A stretch of DNA of 64,000 nucleotides from Laccaria trichodermophora (GCA_018417955.1 JACTVC010000022.1:496001-560000), one strand, 5' to 3'; shown: positions 1 to 11,915, counted from the first letter of the stretch. Program-made: numbers and translations. The notes: generated from the sequence alone by a model not told the origin.

Positions 1-383
1 AAGACGGATGAGGCATTGAATCAGCGGAATATCACCTGCCCGCGCTGCAATGTGAAAGGCACTCCACCCATCATACAATTTGTGATTATAGAAAAAACTG
101 GCACCATTTTCTAGAACAGGTGGGTTTGGGATGTGCACGCCAATGTCAAGCTGAATAGACATGAGATTCTGAATCTGTCACCGAATTGATCACTCACAAG
201 CGCCGCCAACCAAAAATGTGCACCAGACATTCCGTAGTTGCAGACACACTTCGCCATTTCGTCGTAGTCATTTGTGCCAAATTCGGATTGCATTTGCAGG
301 AGGAAGGCGAAGGACATAATTTTCCATCGCAGCTCCAGAGGTAACTTCGCAAAAAAGGCCAGGGTAGCTGTTGTAGAATCCAT
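1..383 (-). CDS. Ankyrin-repeat protein with N-terminal 2EXR/F-box-like motif, copy L (3' part beyond window)
   Basis: Two exons are visible: 198-383 (62 codons, ATG at 383) and 1-150, which runs off the left edge. The 47 bp intron (151-197) has a GTGAGT donor and a TTCAG acceptor. The first exon carries the motif LPLELRWKIM, which resembles a 2EXR or F-box-like start. The second exon opens with LDIGVHIPNPP and enters the first ankyrin repeat (FHIAARAGDIPLIQ). It is collinear with the complete copy at 40799-42252, and the visible part has no stop or frameshift. Ankyrin repeats bind protein partners; the N-terminal motif hints at an adaptor role, which is inference. Whether the missing 3' part is intact cannot be seen. 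Confidence 0.8.
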
Positions 384-676
384 CGTAATACAGAATCTTG
401 ACGTCTTCATTCGCTGCAGAGGGTTATCGACAAAAGGAAAGGGGTTTGTGTAGAGTTGGCGGAACAGATGTTAGGGGCCAGCGTCATCTTCCCACGATCA
501 TGGGCTACTGAGCTTGACCGCGCTTGACCAGGTTCCACAGAAACTGTCTAGATTACTTTGAACGAACCTATAATAGCGAGGGTACATAGGAAAGCAATTG
601 AATATAAGGTCTAGAAATCTAAAACCAAGCAAGCAAAAGGCATTAATGACAGAATAACTGAAAGCACACCTAGTAC

Positions 677-1440
677 TCATAAAAAGATCTTCCCATCCTT
701 GTCCGAAAGAATAACTGCTCCCTGACTCTGATCAATATTAATCTTCTCAACCGCACTCAAATCCAACTCATCAGGAACCTCCAGCGTCCTGACTTCCCCT
801 ATTTCTCCTCCTCCTCCTTCCCCACTCGCCAAATCTCTCTCACACTCCCACTCATTCCTAAACGCAGGAAACGTCACAAACCTCAACCACTTCAAATGCC
901 CTTCACCCTCTCCCTCATCCGCCCTATCTGCATCCCCACCCTCAACATACTCAATCTAAACCACATGTCCAAAATCAAAAGCCACCAACGGTCTAGGCCG
1001 ATCAGGCGCCCCTCCATCCTCGTCGTCGTCTTCAGAGATCGTGTCGGACACGCGCACCACTTCGAATGGCATGTTGACATACCAGAGGTGCGTCACCCCG
1101 TCGTCTGGCGCTGTTTGCGCGGAGGTGCTTAACGTCGTGGTGCATGTGGATGTAGATGTGGAGGTGGGAGGCTGAGGTCGGGATCCAGGAGAGGAGAACT
1201 CGCTCGAAGGGCGAAGAGGAGGAGTCACACTGTTCACCCCAGGCCCAGAAGCAGTCCTGTACAAATTGTAGTAATACCACTCAATGTGATTGCTCGGCAC
1301 CCGAAAATAATGCTCCGTGAGCACGAAGTGCATACGATGGCTGACTTGGTCGTGTTCCACCATTGAGACGACTGTGGACCTCACGTGTGGGATGTTCGGT
1401 AGGCTGGGCCACCATTGTCAAACAATGGACGCGCTTTAAG
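677..1440 (-). pseudogene. F-box family protein, 3' half of copy L (broken)
   Basis: This is a degenerate copy of the last exon of the F-box gene at 42555-45448, in the same orientation. Its stop lies about 295 bp from the ankyrin start at 383, matching the 303 bp spacing in the downstream pair. Reading leftward from 1440, similarity covers the segment after 'WWPSLPNIPRVSC' and the shared end SQGAVILSDKDG. A tryptophan codon has become TAG at 956-958, where the intact copy has TGG, so the frame is interrupted. Similarity stops abruptly near 1440, in the middle of the gene. The missing 5' half is probably the fragment at 40480-40746. It is non-functional as it stands. Confidence 0.85.
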
Positions 1441-2501
1441 TCTCTAAGTCAGCGGAAAAATGAGAAAGGTGGTAGAACCAACTCTGCCGAGTTCCATGGT
1501 CGATAGCATGAAGAGAAACCCTAAAATGAAACATATCTAGGTCCATTTGTCGCTCCTAAAAAAAGACTTAGGTCGACCCAAATTGTGGCAGCCGACACCT
1601 ACCTCCGTAAGGTGCAGATACTGCAACAACCCCAAAGCTGCTTGTGGCGAATGAAGGAGGAATTGGAACCCCGCAGATGTAGCTTGTTGGAAACTCGGTT
1701 CAAAAGTCGGAAACACCGCCAACTAAATCACAGAATCTGGGAAGATGTGAAGCTTTGTCAGAGTGGCAAGAGCTTCCATGTATACCCTATTGAAGATAAA
1801 AAGGTCGAAAATGGAGTGTATCGGACGGAGTTGAAGTACTTACGGTAGAAGCTGTGTTGGCTGATTCCGGTCAGAGGAGGTTCATGGTTGTTTGCCTTGA
1901 TATAGGGTCAAGCAGCCTGTAGATGGTGTCATACTCTAGCCTTGCAACTGCCAATTGCGTAGCTGTACCCACCGAAATATTGCAAGGCACGACGAAGGCT
2001 TGGAGTACAGTTTCGTCAACGTGTTTTGGGACCGAGAACAAGGAAAAGCAGCAGCGCACGGGCTTTTCATTGTGTACCTTTCCATCTGCATAAACGTAGG
2101 GTCGAGCACTGGACGGCATGCTACCTCTTTCAAGTTCGAAGGTGAGTTGAGTCAACTTGAAGACACGCAAATAAGCGCTCACCGGTCACCCTCTATGAGT
2201 TCTGATAATACTGCCACCCTACCCAGCTCGCAATCAAAGTACGACTCAGTTGGCACAAGCAGGAGAATGATACTACTTGTAGTGGATATCCTGTGCAAGG
2301 GCATCGAGAGCCTAGGTATGGCCAGTGTTAGAACTTTCTCCCGAGTGGTATAGAGACAACACGTTACTCGTATTCCGAATGAAGGCAAAAATGCACTGAA
2401 TAGAACAGCATAGCTCCCTAGGTCGAAGAAGATGATGGAAGTGAATTCAAGATGATGAGGTGACCTAAATGAGCCTAAATGTGGCCTGAACATTTCGCTG
2501 C
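1441..2501. other. Unassigned stretch between the broken F-box gene and the CCAGCGGAC end
   Basis: No gene can be supported. Short open frames exist on the minus strand (1871-2182 and 2179-2493), but no splice model joins them in frame and I recognise no family. It may hold remnants of older insertions. The left boundary is the sharp loss of F-box similarity near 1440. The right boundary is the inverted-repeat-like end at 2502. Confidence 0.4.
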
Positions 2502-2740
2502 CACCAGCGGACTAAAATATTTCGCAATTTTTTTTCAATTTCAAACTCGCTGCCTTGACTGCAACACCTCGCTTTTCATTTCAGCATTTCAACTTTGTGA
2601 TTTCGGTTTCAACTTGAACATTTCAATTTTCAACATTTCGCTTTCAACTTGAACATTTCAGTTTTGGAGTTTCAAGTTTCGAATTTCACTATTTCGACTT
2701 CAAGCTTTCAATTTTAACATCATATTTTCATTCTTCGCAC
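2502..2740 (+). repeat. Left transposon-like end: CCAGCGGAC terminal repeat plus TTTCAA-rich subterminal zone
   Basis: The terminus reads CCAGCGGACTAAAATATTTC. It is followed by about 220 bp dense in short motifs such as TTTCAACTT, TTTCGAA and AACATTTCA. The reverse complement of 39000-39297 begins CCAGCGGACAAAAAGTTTCG and carries the same motif-rich style, so the two look like opposite ends of one element type about 36.8 kb apart. I could not find a convincing target-site duplication at the two outer edges. Confidence 0.55.
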
Positions 2741-2812
2741 TGGCACATGTACTAGTCTAGCTGTCTTCGGTGTGGTATATTATATATTGCAGCAGCCAAG
2801 TATATTATATTA

Positions 2813-4586
2813 TTATTGTGCAATAGCAGTAGCTAGTTCTAGTGCATGAATCCAAGTTTGTCGATGTGAGTGCATATCTGTCGACAAAGTAGTGGGTAGG
2901 TTCTGGAGTTCTGCATTGAAAATGAGAAGGCGCTCGGCGTCAAAGGGACATCGCAGATCTGGAACCTCAACATGAGAAAGGTGGTCAGGGTGGTTGACGA
3001 CGAAGGGATTTTCATTTTCGGCATGATTCTCTGGATTGAACTCATCATGATGCTGGCGGATGCGGCGCCGATCAAGCTCTTCCCAGTCAATCCCATATTC
3101 TTCAGGATTGATTCCTTCATGTTCCACATGAACACCTCGAACTCCATTTGTCACCAATCCCTGAACATACATATCCTGGGGGGACTGGTGCAGCTGACCA
3201 CGCCTTGAGAGTACATGGCTGTTCCAAGTAGATGTCCACGCTGCTGCGTCAGCATTGATTTTGTCAAGGAACAGGTGGTGAAGGAGCCAGATATGGGCGT
3301 CGCTGTCAATGTTCAAACCATCGTGAGCCTCTAAAGTTTTGAAAAAAGTCTTCCATTTGGCCCTGAAGCCCTTGGTAACATCCACCCACAGGCACTCAAT
3401 CCTTATATTGTGCACACTCCTGGAAACCAGATGTCAATGATTTGATAGTAAGTGGTACACACACGACGACCTACTTTCCCCAAATATATGAACCTATTCC
3501 TCGCACTTCTTCCATAAGTGCAGCGACGAGCAGATTTTCGGTACCATGATCCCCTCGAATACCACTTGGAAACCCAAATACCTCTGTAATATTTTCAAAA
3601 AGGTCGAGGACAGTTGTCGCCCGGTTGTTGTTGCTCGCCAGGATGCCAAGAAGAAATCGTGAAAAGCCATCAATGAACGCATGGATGACAATTTTCCATC
3701 GGATGAGGCCTAAAAACTTTGAGATTAAAAAGTACTATGAACATTAAGACTTACCATGCTGGCCATCGTGGTGCCATAGGGCATTGGGACCAGGGACAGA
3801 ATACACTCTGCGCTCGATACGGCGGTTGCCAAATTCATTGTTCGGAGGTCCAATAACCCTCAAATAAGACTCCTCAATTCGCCGCCGTGGAACACGCTCG
3901 CCCAAGGCCATGAGGTATCCATCAAGCATCCGCCTCCTGAATGATGGAAATTGTTTGTAAATTGAGACAAGGATGGTGTCGAGTTCTTCATCTGTTGCCT
4001 GAGAGAGATTGGCACAGCTACCTCGTGAATACACTCGTCCGATCGAACCATCCTCTTGCTCTTGGTCGGCATAAACAGGGGGGCCGGGCTCAGATAGACC
4101 AAATTCTAACATGCGGCGACGAATTGTTCGGGCCCCACACTGGTACAAGTTGGTGATTTCTTGCAGAGTAGTTCGGCCACTCGCAAGCAGTGCAAGGTCT
4201 TCCTGCCTAATGTCGACAGGTGGTCGGCCTTGCTGTCCAGAATGAAGAGTACCACCAAGGACAATTGGGGGAGCGTCAACAGGATAGCGAGAAGAAGTTG
4301 CACTGGATTCTAATGCATTAATCATTTCCTCAACGCTAGTTGTGATTATGTCGGCATCAGCAGGGTTCATATCTGGGATATGCTGGGCCAAATAGTATCA
4401 GCCAGTTAGGCAGAAAAGTCGCTACCATTGGGTGCGTACCTGTCGGATGTTTGCCAGGAACTGTAAACAGGCTCTTTTTTGGGCATTGATTCTTTCTGAA
4501 TTGCCTAACTGTGTGCGGAGCACCAATGTGACACTCGTGCCAAGTTCCTGAAAGGCAGCTGCAATGTGATGCTGGACGAGAGCCAT
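2813..4586 (-). CDS. Integrase-core (rve-type DDE) transposase-like protein, 538 aa
   Basis: Four exons join in phase: 4440-4586 (ATG at 4586), 3755-4382, 3475-3709 and 2813-3419. Introns are 57, 44 and 55 bp with GTACGC, GTAAGT and GTAGGT donors. The joined frame has no internal stop. An N-terminal helical region precedes a helix-turn-helix-like segment (residues ~110-150, RTIRRRMLEFGLS). The integrase core includes LWHHDGQHG, FIDGFSRFLLGI, NNNRATTVLDLF and GDHGTEN, followed by VHNIRIECLWVDV. This matches the 'integrase core' proteins common in Agaricomycetes and some animals. Candidate metal ligands are D in HHDG, D in GDHG and a downstream E. It is probably the mobilising gene of the element whose end lies at 2502. 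The family call is fairly sure; activity is not known. Confidence 0.85.
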
Positions 4587-4947
4587 GTCATGACTAGGTT
4601 AAACAATTTAGAGGCCAAGAGAGGGGAGGATAGGAGGGTACAGCAGATCCAAGCAAGGTACAAACAGATAGTACGAAGTTCCATGCACTGGAGAACCATA
4701 GTCAGCTTGTAATCAGCCTCACCCGAATACTGCGGCCTTTGCACGGCCTAGTCTACTGTGGTTTGATTCCCGCTATGTCGTTGAACAGCATGACTTCATT
4801 GCAACAACAATCATATAGTAAGTTACATGCAGCCGATACTCATATATAATCTATAATGTAAAGCATCAAGGAACAATGGTAATAAAGCACAGCAGGATGG
4901 GCAAGTCAATGAAAAGCAGACAAGGCGCGTCAAACTGCATTGAATAC

Positions 4948-7900
4948 CTGATTGCTACCCCACAAAAGAGAGTGCATCCAGATATCGAAGGCAGAAAATG
5001 CAGCAAGAGGTGTCACTGGATCGGACATGTGGGCTAGAGATGCAAAAGCATCGTCAATCTGAAATTCAACACTTCGAAAGCAGGTATGAAAATGTGCCCC
5101 TGAGGCTTGCGCTGTTCCTGGTGCAAGAAGTCGCTTAAACTGTATCTAAGGTGCGAATAAGCTCATGTGATCTTTTGGTGAGAAATAGGCATACCATCAG
5201 TCTCTCGTGTGCGAGAGGGAGGAATCGCGATGAAGTTACAGCTTCTAAGAATAGTGTTGGACGAAGGGCAGCATCATCTCGCGACTCTTGGAATGCCTGT
5301 GAGCTCACTCCAACTGCACCCAATGGATGCCCTTTGCCTCGGAGATAGTGTCGCAAAAGCTCTAAAAATCGTGATCGCCGGGTGAAGTACTTGGTAAGAT
5401 CCTCAGTGGGGGAATCAGGATTCGGTTCAACATCTGTCCAAGCGATATAGGGCAGTAAATCAATTGAGCTAGTGATGACGCGATCTTGGTACATGGTGTC
5501 CAGGAGAGCCAGAATGTCGAAACTGGTGTGAAATATCTTTGAAAGGTTTGAGCAACGTGGAGAAAGAAACGATAAGGTTATATCACATACATCCATCAAT
5601 TTAGGGGGCTGAGATTCGCCAGTGACCTCAGTTACAGAAAAAAAGGGGTAGTTTATTCCGATCGCTACAGCCTCAAAGATTGGATGGTGATGCGAGAGGT
5701 AAGATCTTTCAATATCTTGTGTTTGGTGGGCGAACAGAAGGCCAGCCTTGATTGAAGGAAGAAGTTTCAATTGGTTTTCGAGGGACATGTCCCGAATATG
5801 GTCAGCCTGTAAAAACTTCGTATAAGCCCATACCATAAATGAATATATACAACACACTGTTACGTTTGGGACCCACTCAAATATCAGCGACATTGGATCC
5901 ATGGTGCCATCAAGCACGAGTCGAGGGGGAGTTCCATCTTCACTTGGTGGCCCAACAGCTTTTGGAGGCCAGGATGCAAGTCGCTTTGCAGCTTGGGGGG
6001 CGACAGCGTTCACAAACTCGGGGGTCGTTGCATGTTCAAAGTCCTTGAAGAGGAATGCTAAGAAGAATGGCGATATTGGCAGTGTATCAAACCCCCACAC
6101 GAATGATTGTCGGATGATAAATCCGAAGAAAATGAAGATCTTCCTGTCGCGTTTGCTGACAGCTGGTGCAGGAACAAGGGAGGGTGTGTAGAAGTTGTCC
6201 TCTGCCATTCTTACAAAGTGTTTCCAGTCGCCGAGAAGTCCAGACAAGATATGAGACCAAACTTGTCGCCTTGGACCATCCCCAGGGGCACCGTTGCTGC
6301 AACAGGCAGTCAGGCACATGTCAAGAATTCTCAAGATGGCTTACATGATCACTCTGAAATAAGGATGGCTCATTGCAGCCTCAGTAACATTGTCAATCGT
6401 CGTATCTGGGCAAAGATCCTCTGGTATTGGTGCCCCAGTGACAAGATTCTTGAGATGGTGCATCAGAGATTCAGCTGCAGCTTCTGCCGAAGGTGACCGA
6501 ATGACCATGCAGGCATCGGTATCGTTGTGGATATCAGAAAGAGCAATGTTCCATAGAATTGCGACATCTCTAGCCATCCCATTCTGGAGGCGAGCAGTAC
6601 GATGGTGGACCTCTTGAATTTCCAACTCTTGTAAAGTCGGCATCGCCGGTGCTGGGGGAGGTGTGCTGCTGCTGAAGCCGGAATCTACCGATGTAGCTCT
6701 GGTGACACTTTCACCAGCAACAGCTTGGCCGAATGCACATGGGCCTGGGTGGTTGGTATCTGCGATCGCATCCCTATTCAAGGGGTCATCTGGCATATTC
6801 TACAGAAAGGAATCAATAAAAGGATTATAACAGTAAGTCGCTTCCATACCATTCCCTGCGCGGGCCGACCACAGCTTTCATTGCATTCAATGTCGAAGTG
6901 ATGCTCCAGTATTGTTTCCCACAATCTGATGGGAAGGCATGTATGGGGACCAGTCCCTTCAAAGTCTCCGACAATAATATTATGATTCGGCACTGGTTAA
7001 GAAAAGCGATTAATTTTATGAAAAGTGGGCAAAAGTATCAGACCAACCTATGATGACGATTCACCATTCTGTTTGGTTGACATGGACGATAGGCATTTTG
7101 CTTTTGCTAGAGATGTCAGCATAAGTTATGTTCATAACAGTTTTCGGGTGCCGGTGCAAAATCGAGGTAAGGCTGTCTGCAGCCTGGATCCGTGTAGTCG
7201 CCTTGATGTAGAGCGGGTGCCACTTTGCCTCTGAGTCAAGCACAAGGGGAGGTTGTGGTGCACAGGATGATCGAGCTGCAGGGCTAGGTGTTGGTGTGTT
7301 TAGTAGGTCAACGAAGGCAAGGTTATGCTGGCGCATGTGGCCGTCGATCGCAAGATTGAAATCATTTGCAATGGGCGAATCAATGCTTCCTGTTTTTTCG
7401 TGTCAAATCAGCAGGTTTAGTTTTTGTGCTTGTGCGAGAAAGTCTTGCAATCTATTTGTAGGAGGAATGCGCAAAGTCGCGAAGGATGGGCCTGGGTAAT
7501 CATTGTTTGCAAATTGTCCCAACTAACAAAGTTATCAGTATGCATTGCATAGAATTTTCGAGAGCAATTACCTGCTGGGGGTGTATTATGATGAAATACC
7601 TCAAGTCGATAATCTTCTGCTTCCCGGTCGCAGCCCTTTGGGTTGTAGAAACTCGTACATTTTTGCGCTTGGGCACGCGAACTGTTGGAAGGCTGATCAG
7701 GGGGAGATGGGCGACTCCCACAGGATGCGGCAACTGCGATGCAGGTGGTTGGTGTCTTGCCGCTGCCGAAATTCGGCATAGGTTAACCTGGCTCCCACTA
7801 TGGGTCACTTGATTAGCATCTGCATCTGGTCGGCTCCAAGGTTGCAAGGTTGGTTGCTGGGAAAGAGGTGGTGCGAGGGGTCTCAAAGCGAAGATTGATG

Positions 7901-8018
7901 GCTGCGTAGCAGGGGGAGTTGGCTCTATCGAAGGAGGCGACACCCCTGCACAAGCACTGCCAGGTGCAGATGGTAGGTGCAAGTAGTTTGCTTTGTGGCA
8001 GCGAGAGCACACAAGCAT
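4948..8018 (-). CDS. HECT-like E3 ubiquitin ligase (multi-exon; 5' and 3' ends uncertain)
   Basis: Well-supported exons are 6850-6992, 6345-6799, 5195-6296 and 4948-5139, joined by 50, 48 and 55 bp GT-AG introns in phase. Further coding pieces lie at 7061-7336, 7570-7779 and 7813-8018. The join near 6993-7061 does not work cleanly with a canonical donor, so the gene may be slightly damaged there. N-lobe-like text (INGAPGDGPRRQVW, then a hydrophobic stretch after KIFIFFGF) and a C-terminal GAHFHTCFRSVEF fit a HECT domain. In HECT enzymes the Cys of a T-C-F motif near the C-terminus takes ubiquitin from E2. Upstream, GCDREAEDYRLEVF is typical of Agaricomycete HECT-like proteins. It lies head-to-tail after the integrase gene's start side, on the same strand. 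The HECT call is moderate; a pseudogene is possible. Confidence 0.55.
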
Positions 8019-8689
8019 TCCACATTCGCGCCGAGTCTGAGAAAAAGAAGAATGGGCTCATTAACAACGACTTGAATAAATCGATGAAGTTCATACCCGG
8101 CAATGCGTGATACGATTGGAAAACATTTGACTGTGGGCAGAATCTGGCAATTCGACTGGGCAATACCGAACAAGGACCTGCTGAACATTCTGATGCTCAG
8201 AAACAAAATGCCCACAGAGGCAAGAAAGGCCCGACTGGATCGTAATTGAGTATCACACGAGGGGAAAGAGAGAAATTGGACAAACATCTTCAAAGAGATC
8301 AGGGCATTGGCATAGGCTGCATGGACAGATTTCGGACATGGTCAGAATGTTGCTTTCTAGGTCTACAGGGAGGGGGTTCAGCAATCAAGCAGGGCAGAGA
8401 GCGAAAGAAAGGCAGAAAGGGGGGAATACCTGGATGTTTTTGAGTGTCAATCACCTTCTGGAATAGCGCGCACAGATCTTCATTAAGATCTGATCAGCCC
8501 TTTCTAGGATAGTTGGTTGCATGTCGAAGAAGTAACAATGGAGAGGGCCTCCTGAAAATTAACAAATTAGTTTGAATTCTATATACAATGGACCTCCAGC
8601 ATGCAGGAGGGTACCCATATCCCAAGGTATACCCTGTGAGATCTTCCAATCGGTACCCACATCACTGGTATGCTTGCCAGGTATTGCAC

Positions 8690-9535
8690 AAGCGACCAAC
8701 CGATCATTTCGCGCAGGCAGCTCTCTACTTCGATCAAGGCACAGTCTACATATTTGGAGGGAGCAGGCCAGAAGGCGAGCAGGATAGATTGGGGATTCTT
8801 CGGAATGCTTGGCCAGATGTGTTTGGCGAAGTGAGGTGCCGCGGGTGCGACTAGCAGAGCTGCAATACAGATCCAGTTGTCAACTAGTAGATCTGCGGGC
8901 ATGCCGGTGCCTGAGAGAATCCTCACTTCAGGGCGTGTTTGTAATTTGTTCTGTTGAAACGGGTAAGGGCAGTAGAAGATGGGAGGGATAAGGGACGAAC
9001 GCTTCGTAATGACTATGGGTAATGTTAATCAGCTCGCTGAGCTCTTCCTCGAAGACCTCATCGTCGTAATTTTGAGGACCAGACCAGAGGTTAGCGTGAC
9101 CGTTGACGATTTCCTGGGAAAGGAAAGGTCAACCATAGCAACGCAAATCTAAATGGTAAAACCTACTTCACACCATCCCAACAAAGTATGCACCCTAAGA
9201 ATATTCACATTCGCCACCTTCTCCTCGAAATTCGCATCTTCCAAGCCGTCCCCAGCACCTGTCAAACTCAACCTTGTCACATCTGCACCAAATTTCGGCC
9301 TTGCGTAATGCCAACGGGTTCCCCGTAGTCTTTGACATCTTCTTTCTATTCAACATCAAGTGCCCGTTGGTCTGCATGCTCAGGGGACGCTTGTCCTCAG
9401 GGAACAGCGCAGCGTGGTTGTACAGCACGAGGGTTAGGCGGTTAGGGACAAGGTCCTTTGCTGAGGAACGGATGTCGAAGGGGTAGAAGAACCTGTATCC
9501 GTGTTTGAGGGTGCCCACTTTTTCTTTGGGTAGGG
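8690..9535 (-). pseudogene. Fragment of cytosolic leucyl-tRNA synthetase gene, broken
   Basis: The minus strand encodes LeuRS text: FFYPFDIRSSAKDLVPN, the tRNA-synthetase motif as KMSKTTGN (normally KMSKS), then after a frameshift near 9310 GAGDGLEDANFEEKVAN. Two spliceosomal introns are still present at 9114-9166 (GTAGGT donor) and 8951-9000, joining WCE to EIVNGHANLWSGPQN and HYEA to TNYKHALK. The anticodon-binding part continues as AALLVAPAAPHFAKHIW and then decays by ~8690. The N-terminal half and editing domain are absent. Retained introns mean it came from DNA rather than from reverse-transcribed mRNA. A functional LeuRS gene must lie elsewhere. Confidence 0.85.
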
Positions 9536-10879
9536 GAGCTGGGAATGGGAGAGCTCTGGTGCGAGTTCTAATGCAAGCCGCGGTGGGATGCACGTTGGGA
9601 TTCATAGCAGAAGAGCTGCTGGAGTTCATGACAAGGGGTTGCCGGCACAAGACGCGAAGCCACGATCAGCTGGTCGGCATAGCCAGCTCCTTGAGCAGCC
9701 TAGGCTTTCGATAGAGCTGCCGACCCTGCGGCAGAGGTGACAAGCGATGGAGCAGATGCTCGCATCTGCCACCCAAGACCAATGCGCCAACTTGAGGAGG
9801 CGTGGGATCCCGGTGTTGGAGCACCGCGCGGCAAAGATGGAGTGTGAGATGGGGATGGTGCAGAGCAGGGCCCAGGTGATCTCGCCGTGTGCGGTGGGTC
9901 GAGGGTGCTTAGGATCAGGCAGCAGTCCGCGGCGATGGTGGATGCAAGGAGGTTGGCAGATGTGAACATGCGAGTGTATCTGCCTGCTTGTTTCTTCTTT
10001 GCGAGGGAACCACGGTATTCAAAGAACTCTTGGTGGAAGGTTGCAATGGTAGGAAGGTGACGATGGCAGCCATTTTGCTTGTCCCCCGCATACCGCTCAC
10101 AGCGGTTCTCGAAGTCCGAATCGCCTGTAGTCGCCTTGGAGTGAAAAGAAAGGGGGTTGAATTTGATTTTAGGACGTGGTGTGCTTGACTGGGATGGCCA
10201 GGTTTTGGCACTTGATTTGGGGCGGTATTTGATGATGCAAATGGAGAGGTTTGATCAGGCCCCAGGAAGCCTGCCTGAAGTCGGCATCTCTTGATGCCGC
10301 ATCGGGATTGGATGTGGGCCATGAGGCTTGGGGAGGCGGAATCGTGGGAGTTGGAGTGCAGCAATCCCTCCCATATTGTGCAGAGAGGCAGGTAGGGTAG
10401 GGTTGCCATTGAGTGCCGGGGAGGCAGAGCACCAAAGTCAAAAGGGCAGATGGTAATGCCGTTCAGGCAAGCGTTCAAGCCCCACTTCAAGATTGGGGTT
10501 GCTGTTTTCATCGCCATAATCGTATTGATGGACGAATGCCACAGTAGCTGCAAAATCGGAATCGGTTGTCCTGGCGTTCTCATCGTAATGTGCCGATTTG
10601 CCTAGAAAGGTATAGCTTGAGGAATTTGGACCAGGCGGTTGGTCATGAGTCCATCTACAGGGGCCACGCCATAGTACTCCGGCGAAATGCGAATAACCAG
10701 GTCTGCGTTTATGTGAACTGAACGTGATGAAGAGGGACTGGACTGGAAGCCAAGGGACGGTGAGGACACAGGGCGTGACAAATTGTTTGGTCGCTAAAAT
10801 AGTTTACAATGATGCTGAGCAGGATCAATTTGCCGTGGTGGGCGCTGTGAGCTCAGAGATCGGTGGTTAAAGGTGGGCA
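9536..10879. other. Unassigned, coding-like debris
   Basis: Upstream of the LeuRS fragment the minus strand keeps short protein-like runs in shifting frames, for example near 10470-10600 (VAFVHQYDYGDENSNP) and 9900-10050. No run is long enough, or joined by credible splice sites, to call a gene. I do not recognise the source. It may be further captured and decayed host sequence. Confidence 0.3.
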
Positions 10880-11300
10880 GAGGTTGGGTTGCAGAAATTG
10901 TTGGCCAGCAGAGCAAATTTCCTCAATTGCCGAAGGTCACCAAACATGTCTGCTCGGTGGGAATGGTCTCCACACAGGCAGTACTGTCATATACTTGCAA
11001 ACACTGACTGTAATCCTAGTCACATAGGTTGTGCACAACACACAGTAGTCTGTGTCATTGCGAGTTGTGCACAACGCTTGCACAATGTTTGCACAACACC
11101 ACACACGGGTTTCTGGGCTCATTCCTTCCGCATTTGGGGCACCTCGGGCCCTCATGGCTTGGCTTTTGCTTGCACAATGCTTGCACAACACCACAGATGC
11201 CCATTCCTTCCTCATTTGGGGTGCCTTGGGCCATCATGGCTTGGCTTTCAGATGGCGGGCTTCGGCAACTGCCCAAAATAGATCTGTTCCCTTTTTGGAC
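10880..11300. repeat. Cluster of TTGTGCA palindromic motifs and a ~95 bp tandem duplication
   Basis: Between about 11029 and 11195 the motif TTGTGCACAA or its halves recurs at least six times, including an inverse copy of TTGTGCAAGCGTTGTGCA. A unit with 'CATTTGGGG...CC..GGGCC.TCATGGCTTGGCTTT' is present twice in tandem (about 11109-11170 and 11201-11251), each preceded by 'TTGCACAACACCACA'. The same 18-mer occurs in the other orientation at 29853-29872. No gene is supported here. Confidence 0.6.
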
Positions 11301-11701
11301 AGATCAGCGGGATCCGTAATAAATGGCGGGTACCAAATACGGATTGCATCGCTGATCAACGGTTATCATGCGCCTCCATCATTCCTGATGGTGAGCCGTC
11401 TTCGGTCACTGTTGTTCATACTTAGCGGGATCCGTAATAGATGGCAGGTGCCGCTACCAGCACCCGCTACCAAATACAGATACTTTGTCAAGCGCTCAGC
11501 ATGCCCTTCAGTTGACGTTGTTCATATCATTGAGCTATGTCAGTGGTCACTCCAATTGAACATACATACTCAGTAATTAATGAGTTTCTGTGACGAAAAC
11601 GACCATGTAAGTACCCGAAAGAGTTGAACTTGGGACTTGGACAACAACAAAAGTAAGGCAACTCGACTGCCTACATATATTCTATTGTTTTGCAACATAT
11701 A

Positions 11702-11784
11702 TCGGTCAGTTGGTTCAGTGGTTTATTGTGCAGCGGTGTTTGTGTTATTACCATAAAGCTGTGAGTTCGATTCCTAATTGCTGA
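11702..11784 (+). other. tRNA-like remnant or SINE head
   Basis: The segment has a box-A-like GTTGGTTCAGTGG and a box-B-like GAGTTCGATTCC. The first seven bases (TCGGTCA) can pair at six of seven positions with TTGCTGA, which falls exactly five bases after a T-loop-like TTCGATT. The T stem itself pairs poorly, so it is not a working tRNA. A second, oppositely oriented internal-promoter-like piece (AAGTTCAACTC) lies at about 11620. A degenerate tRNA or tRNA-derived SINE head is the best reading. Confidence 0.3.
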
Positions 11785-11915
11785 ACATTTTTTCCACGGT
11801 ATCTATTTAGATCCCCTGATCACCTCAAGACGAAAACAAGCCAACTCCAAAGTTTCAAGGATATAGAATATAATTTTTATGCACATATGTAGCTACTACA
11901 AAAATTTGGAGTCAC

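Noticed and set aside
1871..2493. A two-exon minus-strand gene
   Set aside because: The best GT-AG pair (around 2110-2180) leads to an immediate stop, and the protein text is unfamiliar.
2502..2510. Target-site duplication for the CCAGCGGAC element
   Set aside because: The bases outside 2502 (CGCTGCCA) and outside 39297 (GGCCCTTC) do not match, so no duplication is claimed.
9915..10583. A 222-codon minus-strand frame
   Set aside because: Low-complexity composition, no splice or family support, and another frame in the same stretch looks more protein-like, so no gene is called.
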